Positions 1 through 8,784 of a stretch of 44,680 nucleotides of DNA are shown here, piece by piece. Origin of the DNA: Firmicutes bacterium HGW-Firmicutes-12 (GTDB lineage Bacteria > Bacillota > Peptococcia > DRI-13 > PHAD01); NCBI GenBank assembly GCA_002841595.1, contig PHAD01000004.1:1-44680 (forward strand). Direction: 5' to 3'. The notes beneath the pieces were generated by a model, which was given only the letters and a program-made list of their open reading frames with translations, did no database searches and had not been told where the DNA came from. The position numbers and the translations under genes were made by a program. The number at the start of each line of letters is the position of its first letter. Within the stretch, counting starts at the first letter, position 1.

Positions 1-292
1 CGGTGAAATCTTGGGCAAATAAATAAACCAAGCGATTATCAATCTTGCCGTATCCAGTAATCACCCCCTCACTCGGAATATCCTTATTGAACATATTAAA
101 ATTTGTACAGCGATGTGAAACAAAAATGTCCATTTCCCTAAAAGTTCCTACATCAAGTATTTTTTCAAGGCGTTCTCTAGCGGTTAGTTTTTTTTCACGG
201 TGCTGTTTTTCTATAGCTTTTTTCCCTCCGCCAGACATAATCCTCAAGGTTCGTTCCTGTAAATCAAGTATCTTTTCTGATGCTTTTATCAT
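1..292 (-). CDS. Acyl-CoA carboxylase / decarboxylase carboxyltransferase subunit, N-terminal part (cut by window edge)
   Basis: The reading frame is open from an ATG at 292 to the window edge (about 97 codons), preceded by a strong GGAGAGGAG ribosome binding site. The peptide begins MIKASEKILDLQER. It then shows SGGGKKAIEKQH, LTARERLEKILD and GYGKIDNRLVYLFAQDFT. These are the usual N-terminal signatures of the biotin-dependent carboxyltransferase family (propionyl-/methylmalonyl-CoA, MmdA/PccB type), in which the subunit moves CO2 between carboxybiotin and an acyl-CoA. It lies 77 bases downstream of the aldehyde dehydrogenase on the same strand and is probably co-transcribed with it from the sigma-54 promoter at 1857-1872. 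The acyl-CoA substrate, and whether it is a carboxylase or a sodium-pumping decarboxylase, cannot be told because about 80% of the gene lies outside the window. Confidence 0.85.
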   Translation of the reverse strand, partial: MIKASEKILDLQERTLRIMSGGGKKAIEKQHREKKLTARERLEKILDVGTFREMDIFVSHRCTNFNMFNKDIPSEGVITGYGKIDNRLVYLFAQDFT

Positions 293-325
293 GTTCTAAC
301 TCCTCTCCATGAATTACAAGACGTG

Positions 326-349
326 AGAAGCCGGTATATACCGGCTTCT
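326..349 (-). other. Perfect 24-base palindrome (mRNA hairpin) between aldehyde dehydrogenase and carboxyltransferase genes
   Basis: The sequence is perfectly self-complementary, with arms AGAAGCCGGTAT and ATACCGGCTTCT. It sits between two leftward genes. No T-run follows it on the minus strand, so it does not look like an intrinsic terminator. A role in mRNA processing, 3' end stabilisation or attenuation between the two genes is inferred. Confidence 0.6.
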
Positions 350-368
350 TCCCTGATCAAATTTCCAT

Positions 369-1793
369 TTAGCCTTGAAATGCTTTTCTAATTTTCTCGT
401 CAAACAACTCTTCATCTGTTGGCTGCGTTGAGGGCATGGGTCTGTAAACGAAAGAAAAATTCAAGAAGTCTTTCCAGTTAACATTGTGAGAAATGCTGTT
501 ATGACCCCAAGTTCCACATCCTACCGTAAAGGTCATGGGCATACCGTTCGTCCATGCTCCGCTATTTGCCAGAGCCTGGGGTTGATTTACGCAAATTCTG
601 ACGGTTTTAATTCTCTCACCCAAAACATGAACCCGTTCCGCTATATTGGTATGAATACCACTACTATGTCCAAGGCCTTGATAGTCAAGTATTTTTTCCA
701 TCTTCTGAACACCATCTTCAAAATCCCTACACTTTCTAATACTTGAAATCGGTGAAAGTTTCTCTCCGTTAAAGGGATATTGGTCTCCAAAACCTCCGTT
801 TTCTTCAACCAGAAGCATAATTGTATCACTCGGAACTTTAATACCAGCCATCTGTGCAATCTTGATAGCAGGCTGCGCAATAATATCCCGATTCAGGTTA
901 TGATCGTTAGGCGTATTAGGCCACATAACTTTCTTTAAGGTTTCTTTTTCTGGAGTGTTTTCCTTGACCAGAAATACATTTTTTTTCTCCATAGCTTTAA
1001 TAAACTTGTCGTAGCACTCTTCAAAAACAACTATGTTATTCTCCGTTGAACAACTAGTTCCACCGTCAAAGGTTTTGGATCTGACAATCATATCGGCGAC
1101 ATCATCCAAATCTGTAGTGCCGTCAATTAAAGAGGCAACGTTTCCGGTTCCTACACCAATAGTGGGCGTCCCCGAGCTATAGGCAGATTTTACCATGGGG
1201 GTTCCCCCCGTAGCCCAGACAAAGTCCACTTGTTTCATCAATTCTCCGGAGCATTCAAGGCTAACATATTCAGCTTCAATGGAAATGACCAAGTCTTCCG
1301 GAGCACCAAACTTCTTTAAGGTTTCTCTAATCTTATCCGTTATCACCATGTTTGTATTGGCACTTTTCGGGTGTGGTGCAATAATAATGGCATTTCTGCA
1401 TTTAATGCAGGACAGACTTTTGAAAATAGGAGCGCCTTCACCAGCAGTAACAGGTACGAGTGCTCCAATAACGCCCATCGGTTTCGCATAGATAGATACA
1501 CCGGTATCTTTATTGTCCTCAACAAGTCCTACCGATTTTCCTCCCTTAATATCGCGGTAAACGCCCCGTACTTTTCCATTAAGCTTGGCGATTTTAGCGT
1601 CAACAGTCCCCATGCCGGATTCATCCTTAAGCATTACTGCAACTTTCTTCACAAAATCAGGCTGGATCATCGCATAGGCAACTGCCGCGCAAAGTTCATC
1701 TACTTTTTGCTGGGAAAAACTATTTGCAATTTCCTGAGCTGCTTTCGCTCTCTTAACTAGACCTTCAATATAACTTCTGTAATCAACTGCCAT
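369..1793 (-). CDS. CoA-acylating aldehyde dehydrogenase (acetaldehyde/sulfoacetaldehyde dehydrogenase type)
   Basis: A 474-residue NAD(P)-dependent aldehyde dehydrogenase of the CoA-acylating branch, which oxidises an aldehyde to an acyl-CoA. The catalytic cysteine is in FDGGTSCSTENN around residue 245. The nucleotide-binding region includes ATGGTPMVKSAYSSG, and the C-terminus carries the glycine-rich TVGCGTWGHNSISHN block typical of EutE/AdhE-N/SauS enzymes. The segment VNQPQALANSGAWTNGMP resembles sulfoacetaldehyde dehydrogenases more than ethanol-cycle enzymes, but the substrate is uncertain. There is no N-terminal encapsulation peptide and no microcompartment shell gene nearby. The start is supported by AAGGAGGAAATAAAA before ATG. 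The gene lies directly downstream of a sigma-54 promoter and diverges from a sigma-54 activator, so it is probably induced by that regulator. Confidence 0.88.
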   Translation of the reverse strand: MAVDYRSYIEGLVKRAKAAQEIANSFSQQKVDELCAAVAYAMIQPDFVKKVAVMLKDESGMGTVDAKIAKLNGKVRGVYRDIKGGKSVGLVEDNKDTGVSIYAKPMGVIGALVPVTAGEGAPIFKSLSCIKCRNAIIIAPHPKSANTNMVITDKIRETLKKFGAPEDLVISIEAEYVSLECSGELMKQVDFVWATGGTPMVKSAYSSGTPTIGVGTGNVASLIDGTTDLDDVADMIVRSKTFDGGTSCSTENNIVVFEECYDKFIKAMEKKNVFLVKENTPEKETLKKVMWPNTPNDHNLNRDIIAQPAIKIAQMAGIKVPSDTIMLLVEENGGFGDQYPFNGEKLSPISSIRKCRDFEDGVQKMEKILDYQGLGHSSGIHTNIAERVHVLGERIKTVRICVNQPQALANSGAWTNGMPMTFTVGCGTWGHNSISHNVNWKDFLNFSFVYRPMPSTQPTDEELFDEKIRKAFQG

Positions 1794-1856
1794 TTTTATT
1801 TCCTCCTTATATTTTAGTTATTTTATACTCTCTTCTATTCTTACATTAATAAATAT

Positions 1857-1872
1857 TGCAAATTTCGTGCCA
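1857..1872 (-). promoter_or_regulatory. Sigma-54 (-24/-12) promoter of the aldehyde dehydrogenase operon
   Basis: On the minus strand the sequence reads TGGCAC-GAAAT-TTGCA, an exact match to the RpoN consensus TGGCAC-N5-TTGCW with GG and GC 12 bases apart. It lies about 65 bases upstream of the aldehyde dehydrogenase start. It overlaps the putative GTG start of the divergent activator, which leaves little room for a conventional regulator promoter. Confidence 0.85.
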
Positions 1873-3726
1873 ATATTGCTGATATTGCTATTACTTGTAG
1901 CATCAGGTTTTGTCGTTGCTCTGCCCATACTTTTTATCGCAGATTTGTTTATTACAAAGAACAAGCATCGCAGAATTGCAATGCTTGTTCACAATATTTT
2001 ATGTGTTATAATTCAATTAAGTCGCAATTTTGTAAGCTCTCAAGAAAAGTATCGCAGTTTTGCGAGGGAAGGATGTGGTTATTTGTCTTTTTCAGTAAAT
2101 GAGAAGGATCTTAAAATAGTATGCATCAATAATTATGCGGAATATTTGCTTGGTAACGCTGATAACCTTTCCATAAAAAATATAATATGTGAAACTATAA
2201 ATAATTCAACAATAAATGATGGAAATGTATCAGCTTTTAAAGATTTTAAAATAAGTATTAACGAAACCACAATGTATTTTTACCTTTTGTCCATTCTCGA
2301 GGAAAACAAGAAAAAATATCTATGTCTCCTTACTACTTCAAAAATCAATATGGTGCTGAGCGATATTGAAGTGATTGAGCAACAATTGAATGACATCTTG
2401 AACACTTCATATGATGGAATCGTTGTTACAGATAGAAACCTGATTACCACAAAAATAAACACTGCCTACCAAAAATTCTCCGGAGCTGACCCCTCCAAAT
2501 TAATCAATAAACACGCTAATGAATTTATTAAACAAGGGATAGTAGAGGACCTAGCCGTTATAAAATCCCACAAAACGAAACAACGCGTTTTTATGATACA
2601 ACCCTATCCCAATAATAAGGTCGCTTTGGTAACTACTACCCCTTTACTTGATGAAAACGGGGATGTCATTATCTTTGTCTCAAATGTTAGGGATATGACA
2701 ACCTTATATAAAATGCAAGAAGACCTGAAAACAATGTCTGATAAATTTACAGTTATTAATAATAGTACTAATAATCGAAAAAACAAAAACGATCATTACT
2801 CAAGAATAGTTTATCGTAGTGATACGATGGTAAAATTAATGTTACTTATACAACAGATTTCCAAAGTGGATTCTAACGTAATTATCTACGGAGAATCAGG
2901 GGTGGGAAAAGGATTGTTTGCCAGAACAATTCATGAACTAAGCGACCGACATTCCGGCCCTTTTATCAAAGTTAATTGTGGCGCTATACCTGAAAACCTA
3001 ATCGAATCTGAACTATTCGGTTATGAACCAGGATCTTTCACCGGCGCACAAAAAGGTGGAAAAAGCGGGCTTATCCAAGCTGCGCATAAGGGAATCCTCT
3101 TTCTGGATGAAATAGGTGAATTCCCTTTTGCTTTACAAGTAAAAATACTGGAATTCCTGCAAGATGGTGAATTTACAAAAATCGGTGGAACGAAATCAAC
3201 TAAAGTGGATGTTCGGGTTATTGCAGCAACAAACAAGGACTTGTACCAAATGGTACAGCAAAACAAGTTTCGGAAAGATTTATATTATCGGCTTAATGTG
3301 GTTCCAATTACAATAACACCACTGAGAGAACATAAGGAAGACATTCCTCTACTTATTGAACATTATAGTAGAGTTACCAATGAGAAATATAATATGAGTA
3401 AATTCTTTTCAAATGCGACTATTAACAGCCTCTTAAATTATACCTGGCCAGGTAATATTAGAGAACTGCAACATTTGATAGAAGCCTTATTTATTTCAAT
3501 TTTTAAAAATGAAATCACAATTGAAGATACATATCAATTCCTGGAGCCTTCACATATTGCCGCAGATAGCGAAACGGAAACCTCAAAGCGCGATATATCC
3601 TTTAAAGAAGCCATGCATATATATGAGAAAAAGTTTCTCAAAGAAGCCATTGCAAAATACGGTTCAGTAAAAAAAGCCTCGGAAATATTAAAAATCCATC
3701 CAGCAACTATTTGGAGAAAAATTTAA
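1867..3726 (+). CDS. Sigma-54-dependent transcriptional activator with N-terminal hydrophobic segment and PAS domains
   Basis: A 619-residue RpoN activator. Residues 1-30 are strongly hydrophobic (MPILLILLLLVASGF...) and may anchor it in the membrane. A PAS-like region follows (about 65-110), then a clearer PAS domain (about 165-285). The AAA+ domain has Walker A GESGVGKG, Walker B LFLDEIGEF and a GSFTGA loop, a variant of the sigma-54-contacting GAFTGA. The C-terminus (about 575-619) is a Fis-type helix-turn-helix ending in ATIWRKI, slightly shorter than usual. It is divergent from the aldehyde dehydrogenase operon, whose sigma-54 promoter overlaps its 5' end, so it probably activates that promoter. 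It is convergent with the thiolase end of the large operon. The GTG start at 1867 has no good ribosome binding site, so the true start is uncertain. The inducing ligand is unknown. Confidence 0.88.
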   Translation: MPILLILLLLVASGFVVALPILFIADLFITKNKHRRIAMLVHNILCVIIQLSRNFVSSQEKYRSFAREGCGYLSFSVNEKDLKIVCINNYAEYLLGNADNLSIKNIICETINNSTINDGNVSAFKDFKISINETTMYFYLLSILEENKKKYLCLLTTSKINMVLSDIEVIEQQLNDILNTSYDGIVVTDRNLITTKINTAYQKFSGADPSKLINKHANEFIKQGIVEDLAVIKSHKTKQRVFMIQPYPNNKVALVTTTPLLDENGDVIIFVSNVRDMTTLYKMQEDLKTMSDKFTVINNSTNNRKNKNDHYSRIVYRSDTMVKLMLLIQQISKVDSNVIIYGESGVGKGLFARTIHELSDRHSGPFIKVNCGAIPENLIESELFGYEPGSFTGAQKGGKSGLIQAAHKGILFLDEIGEFPFALQVKILEFLQDGEFTKIGGTKSTKVDVRVIAATNKDLYQMVQQNKFRKDLYYRLNVVPITITPLREHKEDIPLLIEHYSRVTNEKYNMSKFFSNATINSLLNYTWPGNIRELQHLIEALFISIFKNEITIEDTYQFLEPSHIAADSETETSKRDISFKEAMHIYEKKFLKEAIAKYGSVKKASEILKIHPATIWRKI

Positions 3727-3792
3727 TGTGCAACGATATATATTTAAGTGACTGCCATAATAATATCATACCCAGTTCATATTATAGCAAAA

Positions 3793-4941
3793 TCAGACCC
3801 GTTCAAAAATTCCGGCTGCACCCATTCCACCGCCGATACACATGCTCACCATACCATATTTAAGATTTCTCTTTTTCATTTCATAAAGCAAAGTTGCCGT
3901 GAGCTTGGCACCCGTGCCGCCCAATGGGTGACCTAAAGCAATAGCCCCGCCGTTGACATTTAAAATCTCCTGGTTGATGCCAAGCATCTTCATACAAGCA
4001 AGTGCCTGAGCAGCAAAAGCTTCGTTTAGTTCTATCAACTGAATATCGTCAAGTTTCAACCCGGCTTGCTTGAGCGCCCGAGGTATTGCATAAATTGGCC
4101 CTATACCCATAACATCCGGATCACACCCGGCTACAGCAAATGTTTTTAGAACTGCTATCGGTTCGATATGTAATTCAACAGCTTTTTTTTCTGACATGAT
4201 AAGAATTGCACCCGCACCATCGGTAGTCTGAGAGGTATTGCTAGCTGTTACTGTCCCATCATTTTTAAAGACTGGCTTAGCAGCAGCAATTACTTCACGT
4301 GTCATGCCTTTTTTTATTTCGTCCGTATCGACAACCTTGTTCTTCCCACCTGCTTTGAACTCGACAGGTACTATTTCTTCCTTAAATCTCCCCGTCGTAA
4401 CCGCACGTTCAGCTTTACAAAAGCTCTGGTAGGCAAATTCATCCTGCATCTGTCTTGTTATTTTATACCTAGTGGCCACCTTTTCTGCTGTTAACCCCAT
4501 ATTCAAATAGTATTCAGGATAATTTTCCATCAGATAAGGATTGGGACATATTTTCATTCCGCCTAGCGGGATGGTACTCATACTTTCAAAACCACCGGCT
4601 ACAACCACTTCAGCCCACCCTGCCATAACCTCGTTTACCCCAAGAGCAATTGCCTGTAGCCCCGAAGCACAGAATCGGTTTACTGTCATTGCAGACACAG
4701 AATTTGGTAAACCAGCTCTGATTGCAACAGTTCGCGCTGCATTAAAGCCTTGTTCTAATTCAGGAAAGGCACAGCCCAAAATAACATCATCAATCCAAGT
4801 AACATCAAGTTGTGGCACTTTCTCCAGTAAACACTTTACTGCTGTTGCCGCCAGTTCGTCCGGTCTAATATCTTTTAAGGCGCCTCTTGGAGCTCTCCCC
4901 GTAGGCGTTCTAACTGCTGCTACAATTACCGCAGTATTCAT
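3793..4941 (-). CDS. fadA: Acetyl-CoA acetyltransferase / 3-ketoacyl-CoA thiolase
   Basis: A 382-residue thiolase II-type enzyme that cleaves acetoacetyl-CoA or longer 3-ketoacyl-CoA with CoA, or condenses acetyl-CoA in reverse. All catalytic blocks are present: nucleophilic Cys in NRFCASGLQAI (about residue 90), NEAFAAQAL, the His in GGAIALGHPLGGTGAK and the second Cys in MCIGGGMGAAG near the C-terminus. It is the last gene of the ten-gene leftward operon, 15 bases after the FadN-type fusion. That fadN-fadA order is like Bacillus beta-oxidation operons. In this context it most likely splits acetoacetyl-CoA made by the AtoDA CoA transferase. The start is preceded by a GGGGG-type ribosome binding site. 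Confidence 0.93.
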   Translation of the reverse strand: MNTAVIVAAVRTPTGRAPRGALKDIRPDELAATAVKCLLEKVPQLDVTWIDDVILGCAFPELEQGFNAARTVAIRAGLPNSVSAMTVNRFCASGLQAIALGVNEVMAGWAEVVVAGGFESMSTIPLGGMKICPNPYLMENYPEYYLNMGLTAEKVATRYKITRQMQDEFAYQSFCKAERAVTTGRFKEEIVPVEFKAGGKNKVVDTDEIKKGMTREVIAAAKPVFKNDGTVTASNTSQTTDGAGAILIMSEKKAVELHIEPIAVLKTFAVAGCDPDVMGIGPIYAIPRALKQAGLKLDDIQLIELNEAFAAQALACMKMLGINQEILNVNGGAIALGHPLGGTGAKLTATLLYEMKKRNLKYGMVSMCIGGGMGAAGIFERV

Positions 4942-4956
4942 TTATTTGCTACCCCC

Positions 4957-7299
4957 TTAATTCCGAAGCGATTTACCTTTATTCAGCATATACTCCATCC
5001 TCTCCTGGGTCTTTACTTCTCCGCACAGGCTGATAAAGGCTTCTTTTTCCAGTTCCAGCAAATATTCTTCGCTGACCAGACTATTATTAAGAATTTTTCC
5101 CCCACAAAGAACCAGGGCAATCTTACTGCAAACATGCTCATCATACTTAGTAATAAAGCCGCCGCACATCATCTGGTACAAGTTATATTTAAGCAAGGCA
5201 TACAGTCCTTCCCCTCCGACTCGATACAGTTTACTCTTGTTAGGACTGGCTATTATATCTGCAAGCTCCAAAACATCCTTTTTAGCCTGGTATAGCTGCC
5301 GATCTATGTTCATAACAATACGATCCGTCTCTTTCAAATAACCCAGATTTATAGCATCGGGTGCACTAGTTGATACCTTTGCTCGTGCTATCGTATCAAA
5401 AGCACTTATAACAAAGGGAGCCAGATCTACTTTATTATTATTGAAATCTTCCGTGGCTCGCAAAAGCATCTCCTTGGTCCCTCCACCTCCTGGGAGTAAT
5501 CCAACCCCTACTTCTACTAGCCCCATATAGGTTTCAGCGCTAGCTCTTACCCTGGTACAATGCATAACTATTTCTGTTCCCGCACCCAAAACCATAGCAT
5601 AAGGTGCCGCTATTACCGGTTTGCTACAGTATTTCAAGGCAATATTCATATGCTGAAAGTCGGTAACAAGTTTCTCCAACAGAACCCACTCTTTATTGCG
5701 TGCAAGATTAAGCACCAAAGGCAAATTAGCTCCAATGCAAAAGTTCTTCCCGGCACTGGCAAAAACCATACCTCGATAATTTGTTTCCACCTCTGCCACG
5801 GCCTGGTTAGTCAATTCAATGACCTCATCCGTAATGCTGCTATTTGGAGAATGAAGTACATAACAGGCAACATCTTCGCCCATATCGATTAGGGAGGCAT
5901 GTTCATTTGCTAGAATAGCCTTTCCTTTGCTTTTCAACTGCCTGGCCTGTATTTTCTTACTCGTGTCATATTGGGTCTTTTCATCGTAAAAACTTTCCCT
6001 TCCTTCGGTAAGTAGTTCCTCCACAAAGGCAGGAATAGTATCTCCCTCAGCTCTCATCTTTTCTACTGATTTACGCACTCCAATCATATCCCAGAGTTCA
6101 AAAGGTCCTACTTCCCAGTTGTATCCCCATTTCATCGAATTATCGATATCTTTGATATTTTCGGTGACCTCTGGAATTAACTCTGCAGAAAAAAGAAGCA
6201 GGTTCTTGAGTACATCCCAAACAAACTTTCCAGCCCGATCATCTGCGTAAGCTAGCACTAACAGTTTTTCCTGAAGTTTTTTCTTTTCTCGCGCCAGAAT
6301 TAGGCTGTCAAATTCCACCTCTTTTTTGGGATGGTACGTCAGATCTTTGGACTCAATTACGAGCATTTCCTTGTTTTCCTTTTTATAGAACCCTTGACCT
6401 GACTTGTCGCCCCGATAACCTCGCCTCACCATTTCCTTAATAAACTCCGGTATTTCTAAGGAGTCTTTCTCTGCTTCATCCTTAATATTCTCTTGTAGGT
6501 AAGCGGCGACATCTACTACGGTATCTATTCCGACAAGGTCCATTAACCGGAAGGTGCCACTCCTAGGCCTACCAATTTCACTACCTGTCAGGGCATCAAC
6601 CTCTTCTACGGTGAGGTTATGTTCCAACATTTTGCGGACGACTGAAATAAGAGCCTGAGAACCCACCCTGTTGGCAACAAATCCTGGTGTATCTTGTGCT
6701 ACTACTACTCCTTTACCGAGGTGGTATTCACAAAATTCTTTCATATATTTCACAACGTTCGTATCGGTATAACGCGAAGGAACAATTTCGAGCAATTTCA
6801 TGTATCGTGGAGGATTAAAAAAATGGGTAATAATAAAGTTCTTTCTAATATCCTCTGACAGTGCCTCACACATGGAGTTAATAGATATACCCGAGGTGTT
6901 GGAGCTGAGTATAACTCCCTTTTTGAGATAAGGAGATATTTTCTGAAATAGGCTCTTTTTTATTTCTAGGTTTTCTAACACTACTTCTACTACAAGGTCT
7001 GCTTCCCTTAATAAACAAAGATCGTCCTCAAGGTTACCAAAAGTAATTCTATTAATATTCTCTTGCGTATATAGAAGCATGGACTTAGGCTTTTTTATTC
7101 TCTCATATGCCTTCATAACTACTCTGTTCCTCACGCCCTGATCCTGCAGGGTCAGGCCGATTTTTATCTCTTCATCATTCAATTTAGAAGGAACTATATC
7201 CAAAAGAGTTACTTTCAGACCAGCATTGGCTAGATGAGCTGCAATCGCTGCTCCCATCACACCCGAACCAAGCACGGCTGCTTTCTTTATATCATACAC
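4957..7299 (-). CDS. fadN: 3-hydroxyacyl-CoA dehydrogenase / enoyl-CoA hydratase fusion (FadN type)
   Basis: A 780-residue bifunctional beta-oxidation protein with the dehydrogenase first and the hydratase last, the FadN order (opposite to E. coli FadB). The N-terminal Rossmann motif is GSGVMGAAIA (residues 11-20). SSNTSGIS and HFFNPPRYMKLLEIV mark the 3-hydroxyacyl-CoA dehydrogenase catalytic region. A 3HCDH C-terminal domain follows (about 190-400), with KWGYNWEVGPFELWD. The crotonase domain lies at about 470-700, with FASAGKNFCIGANL and GLLPGGGGTKEM. It begins with GTG after GGGGGGAG. It could interconvert acetoacetyl-CoA, 3-hydroxybutyryl-CoA and crotonyl-CoA. It lies between the enoyl-CoA hydratase and thiolase genes in the same operon. 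Confidence 0.92.
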   Translation of the reverse strand: MYDIKKAAVLGSGVMGAAIAAHLANAGLKVTLLDIVPSKLNDEEIKIGLTLQDQGVRNRVVMKAYERIKKPKSMLLYTQENINRITFGNLEDDLCLLREADLVVEVVLENLEIKKSLFQKISPYLKKGVILSSNTSGISINSMCEALSEDIRKNFIITHFFNPPRYMKLLEIVPSRYTDTNVVKYMKEFCEYHLGKGVVVAQDTPGFVANRVGSQALISVVRKMLEHNLTVEEVDALTGSEIGRPRSGTFRLMDLVGIDTVVDVAAYLQENIKDEAEKDSLEIPEFIKEMVRRGYRGDKSGQGFYKKENKEMLVIESKDLTYHPKKEVEFDSLILAREKKKLQEKLLVLAYADDRAGKFVWDVLKNLLLFSAELIPEVTENIKDIDNSMKWGYNWEVGPFELWDMIGVRKSVEKMRAEGDTIPAFVEELLTEGRESFYDEKTQYDTSKKIQARQLKSKGKAILANEHASLIDMGEDVACYVLHSPNSSITDEVIELTNQAVAEVETNYRGMVFASAGKNFCIGANLPLVLNLARNKEWVLLEKLVTDFQHMNIALKYCSKPVIAAPYAMVLGAGTEIVMHCTRVRASAETYMGLVEVGVGLLPGGGGTKEMLLRATEDFNNNKVDLAPFVISAFDTIARAKVSTSAPDAINLGYLKETDRIVMNIDRQLYQAKKDVLELADIIASPNKSKLYRVGGEGLYALLKYNLYQMMCGGFITKYDEHVCSKIALVLCGGKILNNSLVSEEYLLELEKEAFISLCGEVKTQERMEYMLNKGKSLRN

Positions 7300-7330
7300 T
7301 CTCTGCTCCCCCCCTTAATTTTTATGCCCT

Positions 7331-8110
7331 TTACTTACCCTTAAAAATAGGCTGGCGTTTTTCTTGAAAAGCTCGTACCCCTTCTTTATGGTCTTTGGTC
7401 TGCATACAGATGCTCTGAAGATCCGTTTCTAACTCTAGTACAGTATCCAAAGTAAGCTCACCCTGGTTCAACACCCGTTTCATCATCATAATAGCTAAGG
7501 GCGCACTAGTAACAAGCTGACTTGCAAATTTGTAGGTAGCTTCTGCAAGCTGTTCATCTTCCACAACCCTATTCACTAACCCCATTTTCTCAGCAGTATC
7601 AGCATCTATCATGTCCCCAGTGAACATTAATTCTTTGGCTTTGTGTAAGCCAATTACTTTCGGCAGTAGATACATCCCGCCGCAATCAGGGACTAACCCT
7701 ATCTTGGCAAAACTCTGAATGAATTTAGATGATTTGGCGCAGAACACAATATCGCAGGCAAGAGCTATATTAAATCCGGCTCCTGCCGCTATCCCATTAA
7801 CCATAGCGATAACTGGTTTGCCCAAATTTCTGATAGTAGAAACGAGCTCACTGGCACGAGCAATAAAGTTACGAGCCTCGATAATATCATCAATAGAAAC
7901 CAGATCCATCAGGTCACCACCTGCACAAAAAGCCTTCCCTTTGCCGGTGATAACAATGGTCTTTACTTCAAAATCATTCTTAAACTCACTAAGCGCTTCC
8001 AGCATTTGCTGAAGTGTTTTCCTGTCTATAGAATTCTTAGTTGCAGGTCTGTTAAAATACAACGTTCCTATACCATCTTTTTTCTCAAATAACACCGAAT
8101 TCTCGTTCAT
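7331..8110 (-). CDS. Enoyl-CoA hydratase/isomerase family protein
   Basis: A 259-residue crotonase-fold protein. The oxyanion-hole blocks are GKGKAFCAGGDLMDL (about 58-72) and the NGIAAGAGFNIALACDIV stretch (about 107-124). The glutamate position in GLVPDCGGMYLLPKVIG is an aspartate, seen in some isomerase-like members, so hydratase chemistry is probable but not certain. The ATG at 8110, three codons inside the longest frame, is chosen because GGGGTG sits at a proper distance before it. The gene starts only 6 bases after the atoA stop, which indicates tight coupling. A role in crotonyl-CoA hydration or in processing a carnitine-derived enoyl-CoA is inferred. Confidence 0.85.
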   Translation of the reverse strand: MNENSVLFEKKDGIGTLYFNRPATKNSIDRKTLQQMLEALSEFKNDFEVKTIVITGKGKAFCAGGDLMDLVSIDDIIEARNFIARASELVSTIRNLGKPVIAMVNGIAAGAGFNIALACDIVFCAKSSKFIQSFAKIGLVPDCGGMYLLPKVIGLHKAKELMFTGDMIDADTAEKMGLVNRVVEDEQLAEATYKFASQLVTSAPLAIMMMKRVLNQGELTLDTVLELETDLQSICMQTKDHKEGVRAFQEKRQPIFKGK

Positions 8111-8115
8111 AAAAT

Positions 8116-8769
8116 TCACCCCATTACAGCTATTGTTTGAGGAATAATGAGTTTTGCTTCGGTCTTGGCTTGTATATCCTCTGCCGTTACGCCTGGAGCC
8201 AGTTCTTTTAGCACTATCCCCTCGGTTGTAACTTCCATAAAACCAAGCTCAGTAACTATGAAATCCACTTCCCGGCTAGCAGTCAGCGGTAAAGTACATT
8301 GTTTTAAAATCTTGGGTGATCCATCTTTTGCTGCATGCTCCATGGCAATGATTACCTTACGTGCACCGGCCACCAGATCCATCGCTCCACCCATGCCAGG
8401 AACCATTTTGCCCGGAATCATCCAGTTAGCTAGGTTACCCTGTTCGTCAACCTGTAGGGCACCCAAAACGGTTGCAGCTAAATGTCCACCCCTGATAATA
8501 GCAAAGGACATCGCACTGTCAAAACAAGCCCCACCAGGTAGAATTGTTACGGGCTGACCTCCTGCGTTAACAACATCCTTATCCTCCTGCCCCTCAAGAG
8601 GTGTAGGTCCCAGACCGACAAACCCATTTTCTGATTGAAGAGTTATTTTTACATCGTTGGGCAGGTAATTAGCCACCGCAGTTGGCATACCAATCCCTAG
8701 ATTTACAAGGTCTCCATCTTTAAAAAGTTTGGCTATTCTTTTCCCGATAATTTCCTTTGGACTTACCAT
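8116..8769 (-). CDS. atoA: Acetoacetate/butyrate CoA transferase, beta subunit
   Basis: A 217-residue family I CoA transferase beta subunit. The catalytic glutamate is in LQSENGFVGLGPTP (about residue 50). GGHLAATVLGALQVDEQGNLANW and the GGAMDLVAGA block are typical of AtoA/ScoB. It is paired with the alpha subunit 15 bases upstream. Together they transfer CoA between acetoacetate and an acyl-CoA donor (acetyl-CoA, butyryl-CoA). In this operon they would activate acetoacetate released by the beta-keto acid cleavage enzyme, so that the thiolase can convert it to acetyl-CoA. Confidence 0.93.
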   Translation of the reverse strand: MVSPKEIIGKRIAKLFKDGDLVNLGIGMPTAVANYLPNDVKITLQSENGFVGLGPTPLEGQEDKDVVNAGGQPVTILPGGACFDSAMSFAIIRGGHLAATVLGALQVDEQGNLANWMIPGKMVPGMGGAMDLVAGARKVIIAMEHAAKDGSPKILKQCTLPLTASREVDFIVTELGFMEVTTEGIVLKELAPGVTAEDIQAKTEAKLIIPQTIAVMG

Positions 8770-8784
8770 AATTTTCTTCCTCCT

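Noticed and set aside
45-299. Rightward 84-codon frame at the left edge
   Set aside because: It overlaps the leftward carboxyltransferase start, whose peptide is clearly conserved and has a strong ribosome binding site. The rightward frame resembles no family.
369-1793. Ethanolamine/propanediol microcompartment aldehyde dehydrogenase
   Set aside because: No shell proteins, encapsulation peptide or diol/ammonia-lyase genes are visible in the window.
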